From the NCBI GenBank assembly GCA_017640505.1, contig JAEPQO010000003.1, forward strand, positions 186,001 through 250,000: a stretch of DNA of 64,000 bases, read 5' to 3'. The notes under the pieces were generated by a model. That model worked only from the letters and a program-made list of their open reading frames with translations. It had not been told where the DNA came from and searched no databases. Numbering within the stretch: the stretch's first letter is position 1; every line of letters begins with the position of its first letter. This stretch comes from Rhodospirillales bacterium (GTDB taxonomy: Bacteria > Pseudomonadota > Alphaproteobacteria > Rhodospirillales > Casp-alpha2). A program made the translations under genes and the position numbers. Shown in pieces: positions 21,354-30,209 of the stretch.

Positions 21354-21586
21354 CCTCCGTTGCCCGTCATTTCTATCAGGTCCGCGCGCGCCGCGACGAG
21401 GAATATTCCTGCATGCGTCCGGTCATCGGGGCGGTGGTGCCGGTTGTAACCCGCCAAGGCACTGTGTTAGTGGATGAGGGCAGTCATATACTGGCCCCCC
21501 GCGGTTACGCGCCGGTTATCCGGCGCCCGGCGGGCCCCGCGCGGGCGGATCGTCCCCCGCCCGGTTTCAAGACATTCTGGTGAGCA

Positions 21587-23071
21587 ATGACTTCTGATTT
21601 AAGCAATTTCGACCGGCGGTTTTCCGACCTGCTGGATGACATGGATTTATTGAAATCCGCGAGCTTCATCGACGGAACATGGACGGCGGGCGGTGCCGGT
21701 GCCACGTTCGATGTCACCGACCCGGCGGACGGGTCCTTCGTTGCGACGGTGGCGTCGCTTTCGGGGGATGAAAGCCGGAGCGCCGTCGATGCCGCCGCCC
21801 GGGCCTATCCGGACTGGGGTACGGCCCTGCCGCAGGTCCGCGCCGCCGTGCTCAAGCGCTGGTACGACCTGATCCTCGCCAACAAGGAAGATCTGGCGAA
21901 GATCATGTCGGTGGAGCAGGGCAAGCCGCTTTCCGAAGCCCGCGGCGAGATCGATTACGCGGCCTCGTTCGTCGAATTCTATGCCGAGGAAGCGAAACGG
22001 CCGAACATCGAATCCGTCACCTCCCATCTCGAGGACGCGGAGATGGAGGTGTGGCGCGAGCCCAAGGGCGTCGCCGCGCTGGTCACGCCCTGGAACTTCC
22101 CGTCCGCGATGCTGACCCGAAAGGCATCCGCCGCACTCGCCGCCGGGTGCACGGTCGTCGCGCATCCGTCGCACGAAACGCCGCTGTCGGCGCTGGCGCT
22201 CGCCGTGCTGGCCGAGCGGTCGGGCTTTCCGCCGGGCACGTTCAATGTCGTCGCCGGCGAGCCGAACACGATCGTGTCACCCTGGATCGACGATCCGCGC
22301 GTCCGCGTGCTGTCGTTCACCGGTTCGACACGCATCGGCAAGATGCTTTACCGCAACGCCGCCGAAACGCTGAAGCACGTGGTGCTCGAACTCGGCGGGC
22401 ATGCCCCGTTCATCCTGTTCGACGATGCCGACTTCGACCTCGCCGTGCGCGAAGCGGTCAACGCCAAGTTCGCGACCAGCGGCCAGGACTGCCTGGCGGC
22501 GAACCGGTTTTTCGTGCACCGCGCCGTCTATGACGACTTCTGCAAGGCGTTCGCCGACAAGGTCGCGGCGCTGACGGTCGGGCGCGGGCTCGACGACTGC
22601 GACATCGGTCCGCTGATGAACGCCGCCGGGGTCGAAAAGCAGGTCGAACACGTCGAAGACGCCAAGGCCAAGGGCGCACGCGTGCTGGTCGGCGGCGGCC
22701 GTCACGAGGCGGGCGAAAACTTCTTCGAACCGACGCTGCTCGCCGACGTGCCGGACGATGCCGAGATCATGTCGGACGAAACGTTCGGTCCGGTGGCCGC
22801 GGTGACGCCGTTCGACGACGAGGCGGACGTGCTGGCCCGCGCCAACGCGACGAATTACGGCCTTGTTGCCTACCTGCACACCATGGACCCGCGCCGGATC
22901 TACAAGTTCAGCCGCGCGCTCCAGTTCGGCATGGTGGCGGTCAACCGCACCAAGCTGACCGGCCCGCCGATCCCGTTCGGCGGTGTGAAGGAATCCGGTC
23001 TCGGCCGCGAAGGGGCGCGCACCGGCATGGAAGAGTTCATGGACGTGAAATACGTCTGCCGGCAGTGGTAG
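21587..23071 (+). CDS. gabD: Aldehyde dehydrogenase, succinate-semialdehyde dehydrogenase-like
   Basis: The 494-residue NAD(P)+-dependent dehydrogenase resembles the GabD subgroup: EQGKPLSEARGEIDYAASFVEFYAEEAKR, VTPWNFPSAMLTRKASAALAAGC, the Glu in VLELGGHAPFI and the nucleophilic Cys in ATSGQDCLAANRFFV. GabD oxidises succinate semialdehyde to succinate. One oddity is VVAHPSHETPLS, where the family usually has KP(S/A)E; the Lys that binds the cofactor ribose is replaced by His. That may shift cofactor or substrate use, so the exact substrate is uncertain. The gene stands alone between the denD-like gene and the nem operon. Confidence 0.8.
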   Translation: MTSDLSNFDRRFSDLLDDMDLLKSASFIDGTWTAGGAGATFDVTDPADGSFVATVASLSGDESRSAVDAAARAYPDWGTALPQVRAAVLKRWYDLILANKEDLAKIMSVEQGKPLSEARGEIDYAASFVEFYAEEAKRPNIESVTSHLEDAEMEVWREPKGVAALVTPWNFPSAMLTRKASAALAAGCTVVAHPSHETPLSALALAVLAERSGFPPGTFNVVAGEPNTIVSPWIDDPRVRVLSFTGSTRIGKMLYRNAAETLKHVVLELGGHAPFILFDDADFDLAVREAVNAKFATSGQDCLAANRFFVHRAVYDDFCKAFADKVAALTVGRGLDDCDIGPLMNAAGVEKQVEHVEDAKAKGARVLVGGGRHEAGENFFEPTLLADVPDDAEIMSDETFGPVAAVTPFDDEADVLARANATNYGLVAYLHTMDPRRIYKFSRALQFGMVAVNRTKLTGPPIPFGGVKESGLGREGARTGMEEFMDVKYVCRQW

Positions 23072-23105
23072 CGCCGGGCGCTTCTTACCTCTGATTTTGA
23101 AAAGC

Positions 23106-23157
23106 TTGACTTGTTAGGACGGTTGTCCTATTTCCTGCGTCTAGGACAAACGTCCTA
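23106..23157 (+). promoter_or_regulatory. nemA promoter with two palindromic operators
   Basis: TTGACT (23106-23111) and TATTTC (23129-23134) are 17 bp apart. Two perfect palindromes, TAGGACGGTTGTCCTA (23115-23130) and TAGGACAAACGTCCTA (23142-23157), have the same TAGGAC-N4-GTCCTA form. The first fills the -35/-10 spacer and the second lies just downstream. The adjacent TetR-family gene is the likely repressor, since E. coli NemR binds a similar inverted repeat. The sites are seen directly; the repressor assignment is inference. Confidence 0.8.
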
Positions 23158-23205
23158 ACGGACGTGGTGGGGCCCCCGCCAATCAATCAATCGGAGAAGA
23201 AGCAG

Positions 23206-24288
23206 ATGACCGCAGAATTATTCGAACCGTTCCAGCTGGGCGATCTTACCCTGGCCAACCGCGCCGTGATGGCACCGATGACCCGTAACCGTGCCGCCCG
23301 CGACGGCAGCGTGCCGCAGATGATGCTGACGCATTACAAGCAGCGTGCTGGCGCCGGGCTGATCATCAGCGAGTCGGTCCCGGTGTCGGCCAACGCGGTC
23401 GGCTATCCGTTCACGCCGGGTCTTTATACGGAAGGCCAGGTCGCGAGTTGGCGGCGGTTGACGGATGCGTTGCACGACGCCGGCACGAAGATCTTCGCGC
23501 AGCTGCAATACGTCGGCCGGGTGTCGCATCCCAGCATGCTGCCAGGGGGCGCGACGCCGGTGGCGCCGTCGGCGATCAAGCCGGAAGGCCAGGCGGTGAC
23601 CTATGACGGCATGCAGGATTTCGTGACGCCGCGGGCGCTCGAAACCGGCGAAATCCCGATAATCGTGGCCGAGTTCGCGCGCGCCGCGGAACATGCCCGC
23701 GACGCCGGCTTCGACGGCGTCGAAATCCATGGCGCCAACGGCTATATCATCGACCAGTTCCTGCGCGACGGGTCGAACCGCCGCGACGATCAGTACGGCA
23801 GCAGCCCGGAAAACCGGATGCGGCTGTTGAACGAAATTCTGGACGCCGTGTCGCACGTCTGGCCATCCGGCCGCATCGGCCTGCGCCTGTCGCCGGAAAA
23901 CAGTTTCAACGGGATGTCGGATTCCGATCCCGAAACCCATTTCGAGTACTTCATCGAGCAACTGAACGGCCGGGAACTGGCTTACCTCCATATCCTTGAA
24001 GGCGACATGCTGGGTGGTTCGAGCGAAGTCGACTACCGCATTCTCCGCAACACCTTCGCGGGTCCCTATATCGCCAACAACGGTTACGACCTGGAAAGCG
24101 CCAATGCGGCGATCGCCGGCGGCGCCGCCGACCTAGTCGCGTTCGGCGTCCCGTTCCTGGCCAATCCGGATCTGATCGACCGGTTCAGGTACGGTTTGCC
24201 GCTGAACGAGGCCGACCGTGATACGTTTTACGGGGGCGACGAGACGGGCTACACCGACTATCCTTTCCACAAGGATGCGGCCGCCTGA
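23206..24288 (+). CDS. nemA: Old yellow enzyme family alkene reductase (N-ethylmaleimide reductase-like)
   Basis: This 360-residue FMN enzyme reduces activated alkenes, maleimides and related electrophiles with NADPH. Family signatures are NRAVMAPMTRNRA, EIHGANGYIIDQFLRDGSNRRDDQYG (substrate His/Asn pair HGAN and the FMN-binding region) and RIGLRLSPENSFNGM. The start ATG at 23206 has GGAGAAGAAGC ahead of it; a possible upstream GTG at 23164 lies inside the operator-proximal leader. It is first in a tight run with nemR, a YciI-like gene and tag (gaps of 34, 25 and 23 bp). Confidence 0.93.
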   Translation: MTAELFEPFQLGDLTLANRAVMAPMTRNRAARDGSVPQMMLTHYKQRAGAGLIISESVPVSANAVGYPFTPGLYTEGQVASWRRLTDALHDAGTKIFAQLQYVGRVSHPSMLPGGATPVAPSAIKPEGQAVTYDGMQDFVTPRALETGEIPIIVAEFARAAEHARDAGFDGVEIHGANGYIIDQFLRDGSNRRDDQYGSSPENRMRLLNEILDAVSHVWPSGRIGLRLSPENSFNGMSDSDPETHFEYFIEQLNGRELAYLHILEGDMLGGSSEVDYRILRNTFAGPYIANNGYDLESANAAIAGGAADLVAFGVPFLANPDLIDRFRYGLPLNEADRDTFYGGDETGYTDYPFHKDAAA

Positions 24289-24322
24289 GCATGATAGCGT
24301 TGGGCCGCCTTCGGAGGAGGTT

Positions 24323-24907
24323 ATGCAAATGACTGAAAAGTCGACACGCGACAACATCGTCGAGGCGGCCCATCAGCTTTTCTACGAGAAAGGCTTCGAT
24401 CACACGTCGTTTGCGGATATCGCGGATGCGGTCAACATCTCGCGCGGGAATTTCTATTACCACTTCAAGACCAAGGACGACATTCTCAAGGCCGTCATCG
24501 ACCAGCGCATGGCGGCGACGCGGGATATGCTCGACGCGTGGGAAAAAGAAGGAAACACGCCGAAAGAACGGATCCGCTGCTTCATCGAGATCATGATCAA
24601 CAACCGGGCCAAGATCAAAAAGCACGGCTGCCCGGTGGGGACGCTGACGTCCGAACTCGCGAAACTCGGGCATCCCGCGCTCGGCGAGGCCAACGAAATA
24701 TTCACCGTGTTCCGCGACTGGCTTCGCCGCCAGTTCGAGCAGATGGGGCGGACCAAGGACGCCGACGAACTCGCGTTGCACGTCCTGGCCGGCAGCCAGG
24801 GGATCGCCACGCTGGCGAGCGCGTTCCGCGACGACAAGTTCATTAAACGGGAAGTCGAGGCCCTCGGCGACTGGCTGGATGCCGTTGCCAGCGAGACCGA
24901 CGCATAA
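24323..24907 (+). CDS. nemR: TetR/AcrR-family repressor, NemR-like
   Basis: The 194-residue regulator has an N-terminal helix-turn-helix (TSFADIADAVNISRGNFYYHFKTKDDI, about 28-54). The ligand domain contains KKHGCPVGTLTSEL with Cys103, matching in position and context the redox-active Cys106 of E. coli NemR, which senses electrophiles and hypochlorite. Start chosen at 24323, where GGAGGAGG gives a near-perfect ribosome-binding site. It probably binds the two TAGGAC palindromes before nemA and is thus autoregulated as part of the operon. Confidence 0.88.
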   Translation: MQMTEKSTRDNIVEAAHQLFYEKGFDHTSFADIADAVNISRGNFYYHFKTKDDILKAVIDQRMAATRDMLDAWEKEGNTPKERIRCFIEIMINNRAKIKKHGCPVGTLTSELAKLGHPALGEANEIFTVFRDWLRRQFEQMGRTKDADELALHVLAGSQGIATLASAFRDDKFIKREVEALGDWLDAVASETDA

Positions 24908-24932
24908 GGCATTTCGAAAGAGGATCAAACAG

Positions 24933-25220
24933 ATGTTCATGGTGTCGTTGAAATTTTCCGATGGCAAATCCCGCGCCGCCGAGCTGATGGACGGCCACAA
25001 AGCCTGGATCAAGCAGGGTTTTGACGACGGCGTGTTCCTGATGACCGGCAGCCTCGTGCCCGGGCTTGGCGGGGCGGTGCTGGCGCACAACACGTCGCGC
25101 GAGGCGCTTGAGGATCGCGTGAATGCTGATCCGTTCGTCGCCGAAGACGTGGTGCGCGCCGAAATCGTCGAGATCGAGGCGTCGCAGACCGACGCCCGTC
25201 TGGACTTTCTTTGCGCCTGA
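24933..25220 (+). CDS. YciI-family protein
   Basis: The 95-residue product begins MFMVSLKFSDGKSRAAELMDGHKAWIKQG and has the YciI/ferredoxin-like alpha-beta pattern, with the conserved His in the DGHKAW segment and LMTGSLVPGLGGAVLA. YciI-like proteins are small enzymes or stress-related accessory proteins of mostly unknown reaction. The ATG at 24933 follows GAAAGAGG. Its place between nemR and tag suggests a role in handling reactive electrophiles. Confidence 0.8.
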   Translation: MFMVSLKFSDGKSRAAELMDGHKAWIKQGFDDGVFLMTGSLVPGLGGAVLAHNTSREALEDRVNADPFVAEDVVRAEIVEIEASQTDARLDFLCA

Positions 25221-25243
25221 TCTGAACGAAGGACTTTATTAGT

Positions 25244-25855
25244 ATGAGTAAGACAATCCCGGGTCCCGACGGCAAACCCCGCTGCGGCTGGTGCGCGCAG
25301 ACCGATGACTTCTTTCCGTATCACGATAATGAATGGGGCTATCCTGTCGACGACGATATCCGCCTGTTCGAGAAGATCTGCCTGGAAGGGTTCCAGTCGG
25401 GACTGAGCTGGCGCACCATCCTCGCCAAGCGGGAGAACTTCCGGAAGGCCTTCAAAGGGTTCGACTTCAAAAAGGTTGCCAAGTTCACCGAGAAGGACGT
25501 CGAACGGCTTTTGCAGGACGAAGGCATCATCCGCCACCGCGGCAAGATCGAAGCGACCATCAATAATGCACAAAGGGCGATCGAGATGGTCAAGCAGGAG
25601 GGCTCCATTGCCGCCTATTTCTGGGCCCATGAGCCCGACCCCGCGGACCTGGGCGCGCCACAGTCCGTATCGACGTCCGCGGTATCGGATGCCGTTTCCA
25701 AGGACCTCAAGAAACGCGGCTGGAAATTCGTCGGGCCGACCACGGTCTATTCGTTCATGCAGGCGATGGGGCTGATCAACGACCATGTTGAGGGCTGCGT
25801 GATTCGTGCAAAGGTCGACGCCGCGCGAAAGAAGTTCAGCCGGCCCAGGCCCTAA
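25244..25855 (+). CDS. tag: DNA-3-methyladenine glycosylase I
   Basis: Tag removes 3-methyladenine from alkylated DNA. The 203-residue protein has RCGWCAQTDDFFPYHDNEWGYP (Cys14 and His27 of the zinc snap), FEKICLEGFQSGLSWRTIL (DNA-binding HhH region) and the C-terminal NDHVEGC with the other two zinc ligands. All four metal-binding residues are present. It is last in the nem operon, which links electrophile detoxification with repair of alkylated bases. Confidence 0.95.
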   Translation: MSKTIPGPDGKPRCGWCAQTDDFFPYHDNEWGYPVDDDIRLFEKICLEGFQSGLSWRTILAKRENFRKAFKGFDFKKVAKFTEKDVERLLQDEGIIRHRGKIEATINNAQRAIEMVKQEGSIAAYFWAHEPDPADLGAPQSVSTSAVSDAVSKDLKKRGWKFVGPTTVYSFMQAMGLINDHVEGCVIRAKVDAARKKFSRPRP

Positions 25856-25989
25856 GGGACTTTCGTTGCCGGTGGTCGCGCTTGTGCGACGGCAGGCTGG
25901 ATCAAGTTTCTGAAGTCACCCGTTCAAATTGGAGATATAATCCCGGCATTCCGGCGTTGTCGGTCGTTCCTGTTCTTGGAGGGGTCTTG

Positions 25990-26790
25990 ATGCTTCGTCG
26001 TTCACGAAAATTCCTGTTTGTCGTCGTTGCCGCCACGTTGATGCTGGCGGGCGGCGGGCACGCGTTGGCCGCCGACATCGGTGTGGTGGTCCTGCATGGA
26101 AAAGGCGGTATGCCCGGCGGGTTGGTGAAGTCGCTGGCACTTCACCTTTCGCGCTCCGGCATGGACGTTGCCAACCTGGAGATGCCGTGGTCGCGTGACC
26201 GTGAATACGGCGCCGCACCGGAGGCCGGAGTCGGCGAGATCGATGCCGCATTCGAGAAGATGCGTGCCGATGGGGCTAAGAAGGTTTTCGTCGTCGGGCA
26301 CAGCCTCGGCGCGTTGTTTGCGGCGCATTATGCGGCCGAACGCGCGGTGTCCGGGCTGGTGCTCGTCGCGCCGGGCGGCAATGTCGCGTCCAGGTTCTGG
26401 CAGGACAAAGTGTCCGACAGCCTGGACAAGGCGGCGCGCCTGATCGACGAGGGCAAGGGCGAGGAAAAAACGGATTTCATCGATTTCGAGGGATCGAAGG
26501 GCAATTCGACGATCCACGTCACCCCCACCTTGTATCGGGCCTGGTTTTCGACGGACAGCCCGCTGAACCAGCGCCGGACGTACGGGCGGCTGCCCGCCGG
26601 TCTGCCGGTCCTGAACATCGTCCCGGTCAACGATTACAAGGCACTGGTGCGGGCGAAAGACGATCTCTTCCGGTTGTTGCCGGACACGCCCGACCGGGAA
26701 ATGTACGAGCCCCACACCAATCACCAGAACGCGCCGGCGGAGTCCGCCGAGAAAATCACGGCGTGGATCGAACGCGTGGCGAAGAGCTGA
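25990..26790 (+). CDS. Exported alpha/beta hydrolase
   Basis: This 266-residue protein has a signal peptide (RKFLFVVVAATLMLAGGGHALAA, cut near residue 28), then IGVVVLHGKGG with the oxyanion-type HG motif, the nucleophile elbow VVGHSLGALFAAHYA and a C-terminal MYEPHTNHQNAPAESAEKI that supplies the likely catalytic His. It resembles exported hydrolases of the DUF3530/serine aminopeptidase-like type. The substrate is unknown. GGAGGGG precedes the ATG at 25990. It is on its own, downstream of tag by 134 bp. Confidence 0.8.
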   Translation: MLRRSRKFLFVVVAATLMLAGGGHALAADIGVVVLHGKGGMPGGLVKSLALHLSRSGMDVANLEMPWSRDREYGAAPEAGVGEIDAAFEKMRADGAKKVFVVGHSLGALFAAHYAAERAVSGLVLVAPGGNVASRFWQDKVSDSLDKAARLIDEGKGEEKTDFIDFEGSKGNSTIHVTPTLYRAWFSTDSPLNQRRTYGRLPAGLPVLNIVPVNDYKALVRAKDDLFRLLPDTPDREMYEPHTNHQNAPAESAEKITAWIERVAKS

Positions 26791-26802
26791 GCGGCGGACT
26801 GC

Positions 26803-27420
26803 TCAGCGCCTGACGAGGCTGACCAAGTAGTGGGCGTTTTTATGCGCCGACGGATTGAAGAAGGCGCATTCCTTCGGTGTCGCGAGATCGAACACGAGGC
26901 AGTCACCGGGCTCCAGTTCGGTCTCCTCGCCACCCTCGTCGATCAGAAGACGACCCGAAATCACCCAGACACACTGCCCCTGCATGAACGTATAGGCCGA
27001 TGCGGGGTAGGCGATCCGCGCCCCGGGGGGGAGGTCGCCCAGCACCAATTCGGGGACGGACCCCGCTGGCGTCAGGGCACGGCGTTGGAACCCCGTTTCG
27101 GGGTCGCGCCAGCGCGCCTGCTCGGCGGCGCGTGACACCCGCTCAACGGTGCCGTCGGCTTCGGCGCGGGCCAGCAGCGTCGACATGGTCAGGCCGAACG
27201 CACCGGACAGGCGGCCGAGCAAGGCCGCCGTCGGGCTCGCTTCGCCGCGTTCGATCCGCGAGATCATGGCGCGCGACACGCCCGATGCCGCCGCCAGTTC
27301 GGCAATGGACCAGTCACGTGCGCCCCGCTCCCGGCGGATGCGCGCGGCCAGCAGGGGGCCGAGCGGGTCTTCTTCGCCCGGGTCCTCAGTTTCCGCCGCC
27401 TTGTCCAATATAATAGACAT
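26803..27420 (-). CDS. XRE-family regulator with C-terminal cupin domain
   Basis: The 205-residue protein joins a helix-turn-helix (WSIAELAAASGVSRAMISRIERGEASPTAALLGRLSGAFG, about 38-77) to a cupin sensor (about 125-200, with PASAYTFMQGQCVWVISGRLLIDEGGEETELEPGDCLVFD). This HTH-cupin design is used by regulators of amino acid, polyamine or sulfur metabolism. It converges on the hydrolase gene and is divergent from the small GHNGGPPL gene 28 bp away, so it may control that gene or itself. Confidence 0.9.
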   Translation of the reverse strand: MSIILDKAAETEDPGEEDPLGPLLAARIRRERGARDWSIAELAAASGVSRAMISRIERGEASPTAALLGRLSGAFGLTMSTLLARAEADGTVERVSRAAEQARWRDPETGFQRRALTPAGSVPELVLGDLPPGARIAYPASAYTFMQGQCVWVISGRLLIDEGGEETELEPGDCLVFDLATPKECAFFNPSAHKNAHYLVSLVRR

Positions 27421-27448
27421 AAGATCATTTTAATGGAATTATCCCCGT

Positions 27449-27718
27449 ATGACCAGACCGTTTCCCGCGCCCGTTCACGCTCCGGATGCCTCCGGTACAG
27501 GCGGGATTTGTCCCGGTCTCGGCCACAACGGCGGGCCGCCGCTGGACTATGTAAAAGGCCGGAGCTGGCGCCGCTGGCGCTGGAAAAAAGTGCACGCCCA
27601 GGCATGGAAGACGCCGCCCCGGGAAATCGTGCTCAGGCGCATGCGCCGGGCCCGGGCGGCAGGCATGACCTACCGTGAATACACGCTCGAAATCATGGAA
27701 CGTGGCCGTTATCTCTAA
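27449..27718 (+). CDS. Small GHNGGPPL-motif protein
   Basis: This 89-residue basic protein carries ICPGLGHNGGPPLDY, a motif that recurs in small uncharacterised alphaproteobacterial proteins, followed by an Arg/Trp/Lys-rich stretch (GRSWRRWRWKKVHAQAWKTPP) and MTYREYTLEIMERGRYL. It has no signal peptide. The basic, tryptophan-rich middle suggests nucleic acid binding, but this is not shown. Start codon is uncertain; the ATG at 27449 is the best placed. Confidence 0.65.
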   Translation: MTRPFPAPVHAPDASGTGGICPGLGHNGGPPLDYVKGRSWRRWRWKKVHAQAWKTPPREIVLRRMRRARAAGMTYREYTLEIMERGRYL

Positions 27719-27823
27719 GCGTCTCAAAATTGCCGGTGCGGACATAAAAAATCATTGAACCTTCCGGCATCAGGGGCAACATAAGGGCAAGAATATAACG
27801 AGCTAAATGACCTCGGGGGGAGA

Positions 27824-28792
27824 ATGTCGGAAAAACCGACCGTCCTAGTCGGCAGGAAACTGCCGGAGGCCGTGGAAGCGCGGCTTCAGCGCGACTACAA
27901 CGCCATCCTGAATCCGAACGACAAACTCTATACTTCCGAAGAGCTGATCGAACTTTCCGCCAAGGCGGACGCGATCCTGCCGTGTCACTCGGAACATTTC
28001 ACCGCGGACGTCATTTCGCGGCTGTCCGACCGCGTCAAGGCGATCGCCAATTTCTCCGTCGGTTACGACCATGTCGACACGGAAGCGGCGAAGAAAAAGG
28101 GGATCATCGTCACCAACACCCCGGATGTGCTGTCCGACGCGACGGCCGAGATCGCCATTCTGCTGATGCTTGCGGCGGCGCGCCGGGCATCCGAGGGCGA
28201 GCGGCTTGTCCGGTCCAAGGCCTGGAAGGACTGGAGCCCGTCGTTCATGGTCGGCACCCAGACCACCGGCAAGCGGTTCGGCGTCATCGGTATGGGGCGT
28301 GTCGGCCGGGTGGCGGCTCAGCGCGCGCGTGGCTTCGATATGGAGATCCATTACTATAACCGCTCGAAGCTGAGCCCGGATCTCGAGCAGGGGGCGACGT
28401 TCCATGCCGACGTGGACAGCCTGCTGGCACATTCGGACGTGCTTTCGATCCATTGCCCGGCGACGCCGGAAACCAAGGGCCTGCTGAATGCGGAAAAGAT
28501 CGCAAAGATGCCCGATGGCGCCATCGTCGTGAACACCAGCCGCGGTGCCGTCGTCGATGACGATGCGCTCATCGACGCGCTGAAATCCGGTAAACTGGCG
28601 GCGGCGGGCCTGGACGTCTTCAATGGCGAGCCTGCGGACATTCATCCGGGGTACCGTGACCTGGATAACGTATTTCTATTGCCGCATATCGGCAGCGCGA
28701 CCAAGGACACGCGCGACGCCATGGGTTTCCGGGCGCTGGATAATCTCGATGCAATCTTTTCAGGGAAGGAACCTGGTGACAGAGTCGCCTGA
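27824..28792 (+). CDS. D-2-hydroxyacid dehydrogenase (glyoxylate/hydroxypyruvate reductase-like)
   Basis: The 322-residue enzyme has the NAD(P)-binding motif GVIGMGRVGRVAAQRARGFDM, and the catalytic Arg in VVNTSRGAVVDDDAL, Glu in VFNGEPADIHP and His in FLLPHIGSATKDTR. The sequence around NFSVGYDHVDTEAAKKKGI is close to glyoxylate and hydroxypyruvate reductases. Its likely role is reducing glyoxylate or a related 2-oxoacid. GGGGGGAGA provides a strong ribosome-binding site. Confidence 0.9.
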   Translation: MSEKPTVLVGRKLPEAVEARLQRDYNAILNPNDKLYTSEELIELSAKADAILPCHSEHFTADVISRLSDRVKAIANFSVGYDHVDTEAAKKKGIIVTNTPDVLSDATAEIAILLMLAAARRASEGERLVRSKAWKDWSPSFMVGTQTTGKRFGVIGMGRVGRVAAQRARGFDMEIHYYNRSKLSPDLEQGATFHADVDSLLAHSDVLSIHCPATPETKGLLNAEKIAKMPDGAIVVNTSRGAVVDDDALIDALKSGKLAAAGLDVFNGEPADIHPGYRDLDNVFLLPHIGSATKDTRDAMGFRALDNLDAIFSGKEPGDRVA

Positions 28793-29057
28793 GATGGTCG
28801 GTGGTATACCATATCGTTGACGCTACTAGCCAAGCGACGTAACTTAAGGTTCAATAATGAGAATAACGTGCTGAATAACGGCACATGATAAGAAACAGGG
28901 TTGGGTCCCCGCCATTTGTCCGACATTCAGCGGATGCTTGTAAAAGGCCCGTAGCAGGGGGGTTCGAAAACTTTCGGCTCTCTTGATGAAAAAGGCTCCA
29001 CGTATCTGTCGGCGCTGCCGGTGTGCGGGGGGCGAACGAAACTTTGGGAGAAACTTA
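28793..29057 (+). promoter_or_regulatory. Spacer before the first TRAP operon with a TGGTATACCA palindrome
   Basis: The 265-bp gap holds TGGTATACCA (28802-28811), a perfect 10-bp palindrome of the TGGT/ACCA type bound by many GntR-family regulators, just after the dehydrogenase gene. No GntR gene is adjacent. No clear terminator follows the dehydrogenase. The rest of the gap shows nothing I can name. Confidence 0.35.
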
Positions 29058-30182
29058 ATGTCCAAGAAAACCGAAACTGTATCGCGCCGGAAGTTCCTCA
29101 AGGGTTCCGCCCTTGCTGCGACCGGTGCAGCCGCGGCGACCGTCGCGGCCCCGCACATCGCCAAAGCTGCCACGACCCTCAAGGTCCAGGCTGCCTGGGG
29201 TGGCGGTATCTTCCTGGAATTTGCGCAGGATTACGTAAACCGCGTCAACAAGATGTCCGGTGGTGCGATGAAAATCGACCTGCTCGGCGTCGGTGCCGTT
29301 GTTAAAACCGCCGAAATGCAGACCGCCGTTCACAAAGGCGTTCTCGACGGTGCACACTTCGTGACGGCTTACTGGTACTCGAAGTCGCCGGTGGCATCCC
29401 TGTTCGGTACCGGTCCATGCTTCGGCTGGTCGGCAAACGAACTGATGGGCTGGATCCAGTATGGCGGTGGCCGCGAACTTTACTACGAACTCATGCACGA
29501 CAAGCTGAAACTCGACCTCGTCGGTTTCTTCTCCGGCCCGATGCCGGCACAGCCGCTGGGTTGGTTCAAGGAACAGATCAAGGATTCGTCCCAGATGAAG
29601 GGCCTCAAGTACCGCACCGTCGGTCTTGCTGCCGACGTTCTGCAGGAAATGGGGATGTCCGTCGTTCAGCTGCCGGGTGGTGAAATCCAGCCGGCCATGA
29701 AGTCGGGCCTCATCGACGCGGCCGAGTTCAACAACCCGACGTCGGACAAAGACTTCGGTATGCAGGACGTTTCCAAGCACTACCACCTTGCGAGCTTCCA
29801 CCAGTCGCAGGAGTGCTTCGAAATCATCTTCAACAAGACGCTTTACGACAATCTTGGCGAAGAACAGCGCGCGATCCTCGAGTATGCGTCCGAGTCCGCC
29901 TCTTCCGACATGGCTTGGAAGGCGATGGAACGCTACTCCGCGGACCTCGTGGTTCTCAAAGAGAAGTTCGGCGTCAACGTCTACCGTACGCCGACTTCGG
30001 TCATGAAAGACCAGCTCAAGGCATGGGATATCGTCGTCGACCGTATCAGCAAGGAAGATCCGTTCTTTGCCAAGGTCGTTGACTCGCAGAAAGCCTGGGC
30101 GAAACGTCATGGCGCCTACTCGCTTACCAACGCTCCGGATTACCAGGGCGCTTACGAGCATTACTTCGGTAAGGCTTTCTAA
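29058..30182 (+). CDS. TRAP transporter substrate-binding protein (DctP type, Tat-exported)
   Basis: This 374-residue periplasmic binding protein begins with a twin-arginine signal, SRRKFLKG at residues 9-16, then an Ala-rich core to about residue 37. The mature part has the DctP pattern, with FLEFAQDYVNRVNKMSGGAMKIDLL, QMKGLKYRTVGLAADVLQEMGMSVVQLPGGEIQPAMKSGLIDAAEFNNP (the segment that contacts the carboxylate of the ligand). FNNP and the aromatic YHL...SQECFEI stretch resemble the 2-oxoacid-binding TakP group, so a keto- or hydroxyacid ligand is plausible. The ATG at 29058 follows GGGAGAAAC. Confidence 0.92.
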   Translation: MSKKTETVSRRKFLKGSALAATGAAAATVAAPHIAKAATTLKVQAAWGGGIFLEFAQDYVNRVNKMSGGAMKIDLLGVGAVVKTAEMQTAVHKGVLDGAHFVTAYWYSKSPVASLFGTGPCFGWSANELMGWIQYGGGRELYYELMHDKLKLDLVGFFSGPMPAQPLGWFKEQIKDSSQMKGLKYRTVGLAADVLQEMGMSVVQLPGGEIQPAMKSGLIDAAEFNNPTSDKDFGMQDVSKHYHLASFHQSQECFEIIFNKTLYDNLGEEQRAILEYASESASSDMAWKAMERYSADLVVLKEKFGVNVYRTPTSVMKDQLKAWDIVVDRISKEDPFFAKVVDSQKAWAKRHGAYSLTNAPDYQGAYEHYFGKAF

Positions 30183-30209
30183 GCAGGGTAACTCGAGCGT
30201 ATTCGGTTT

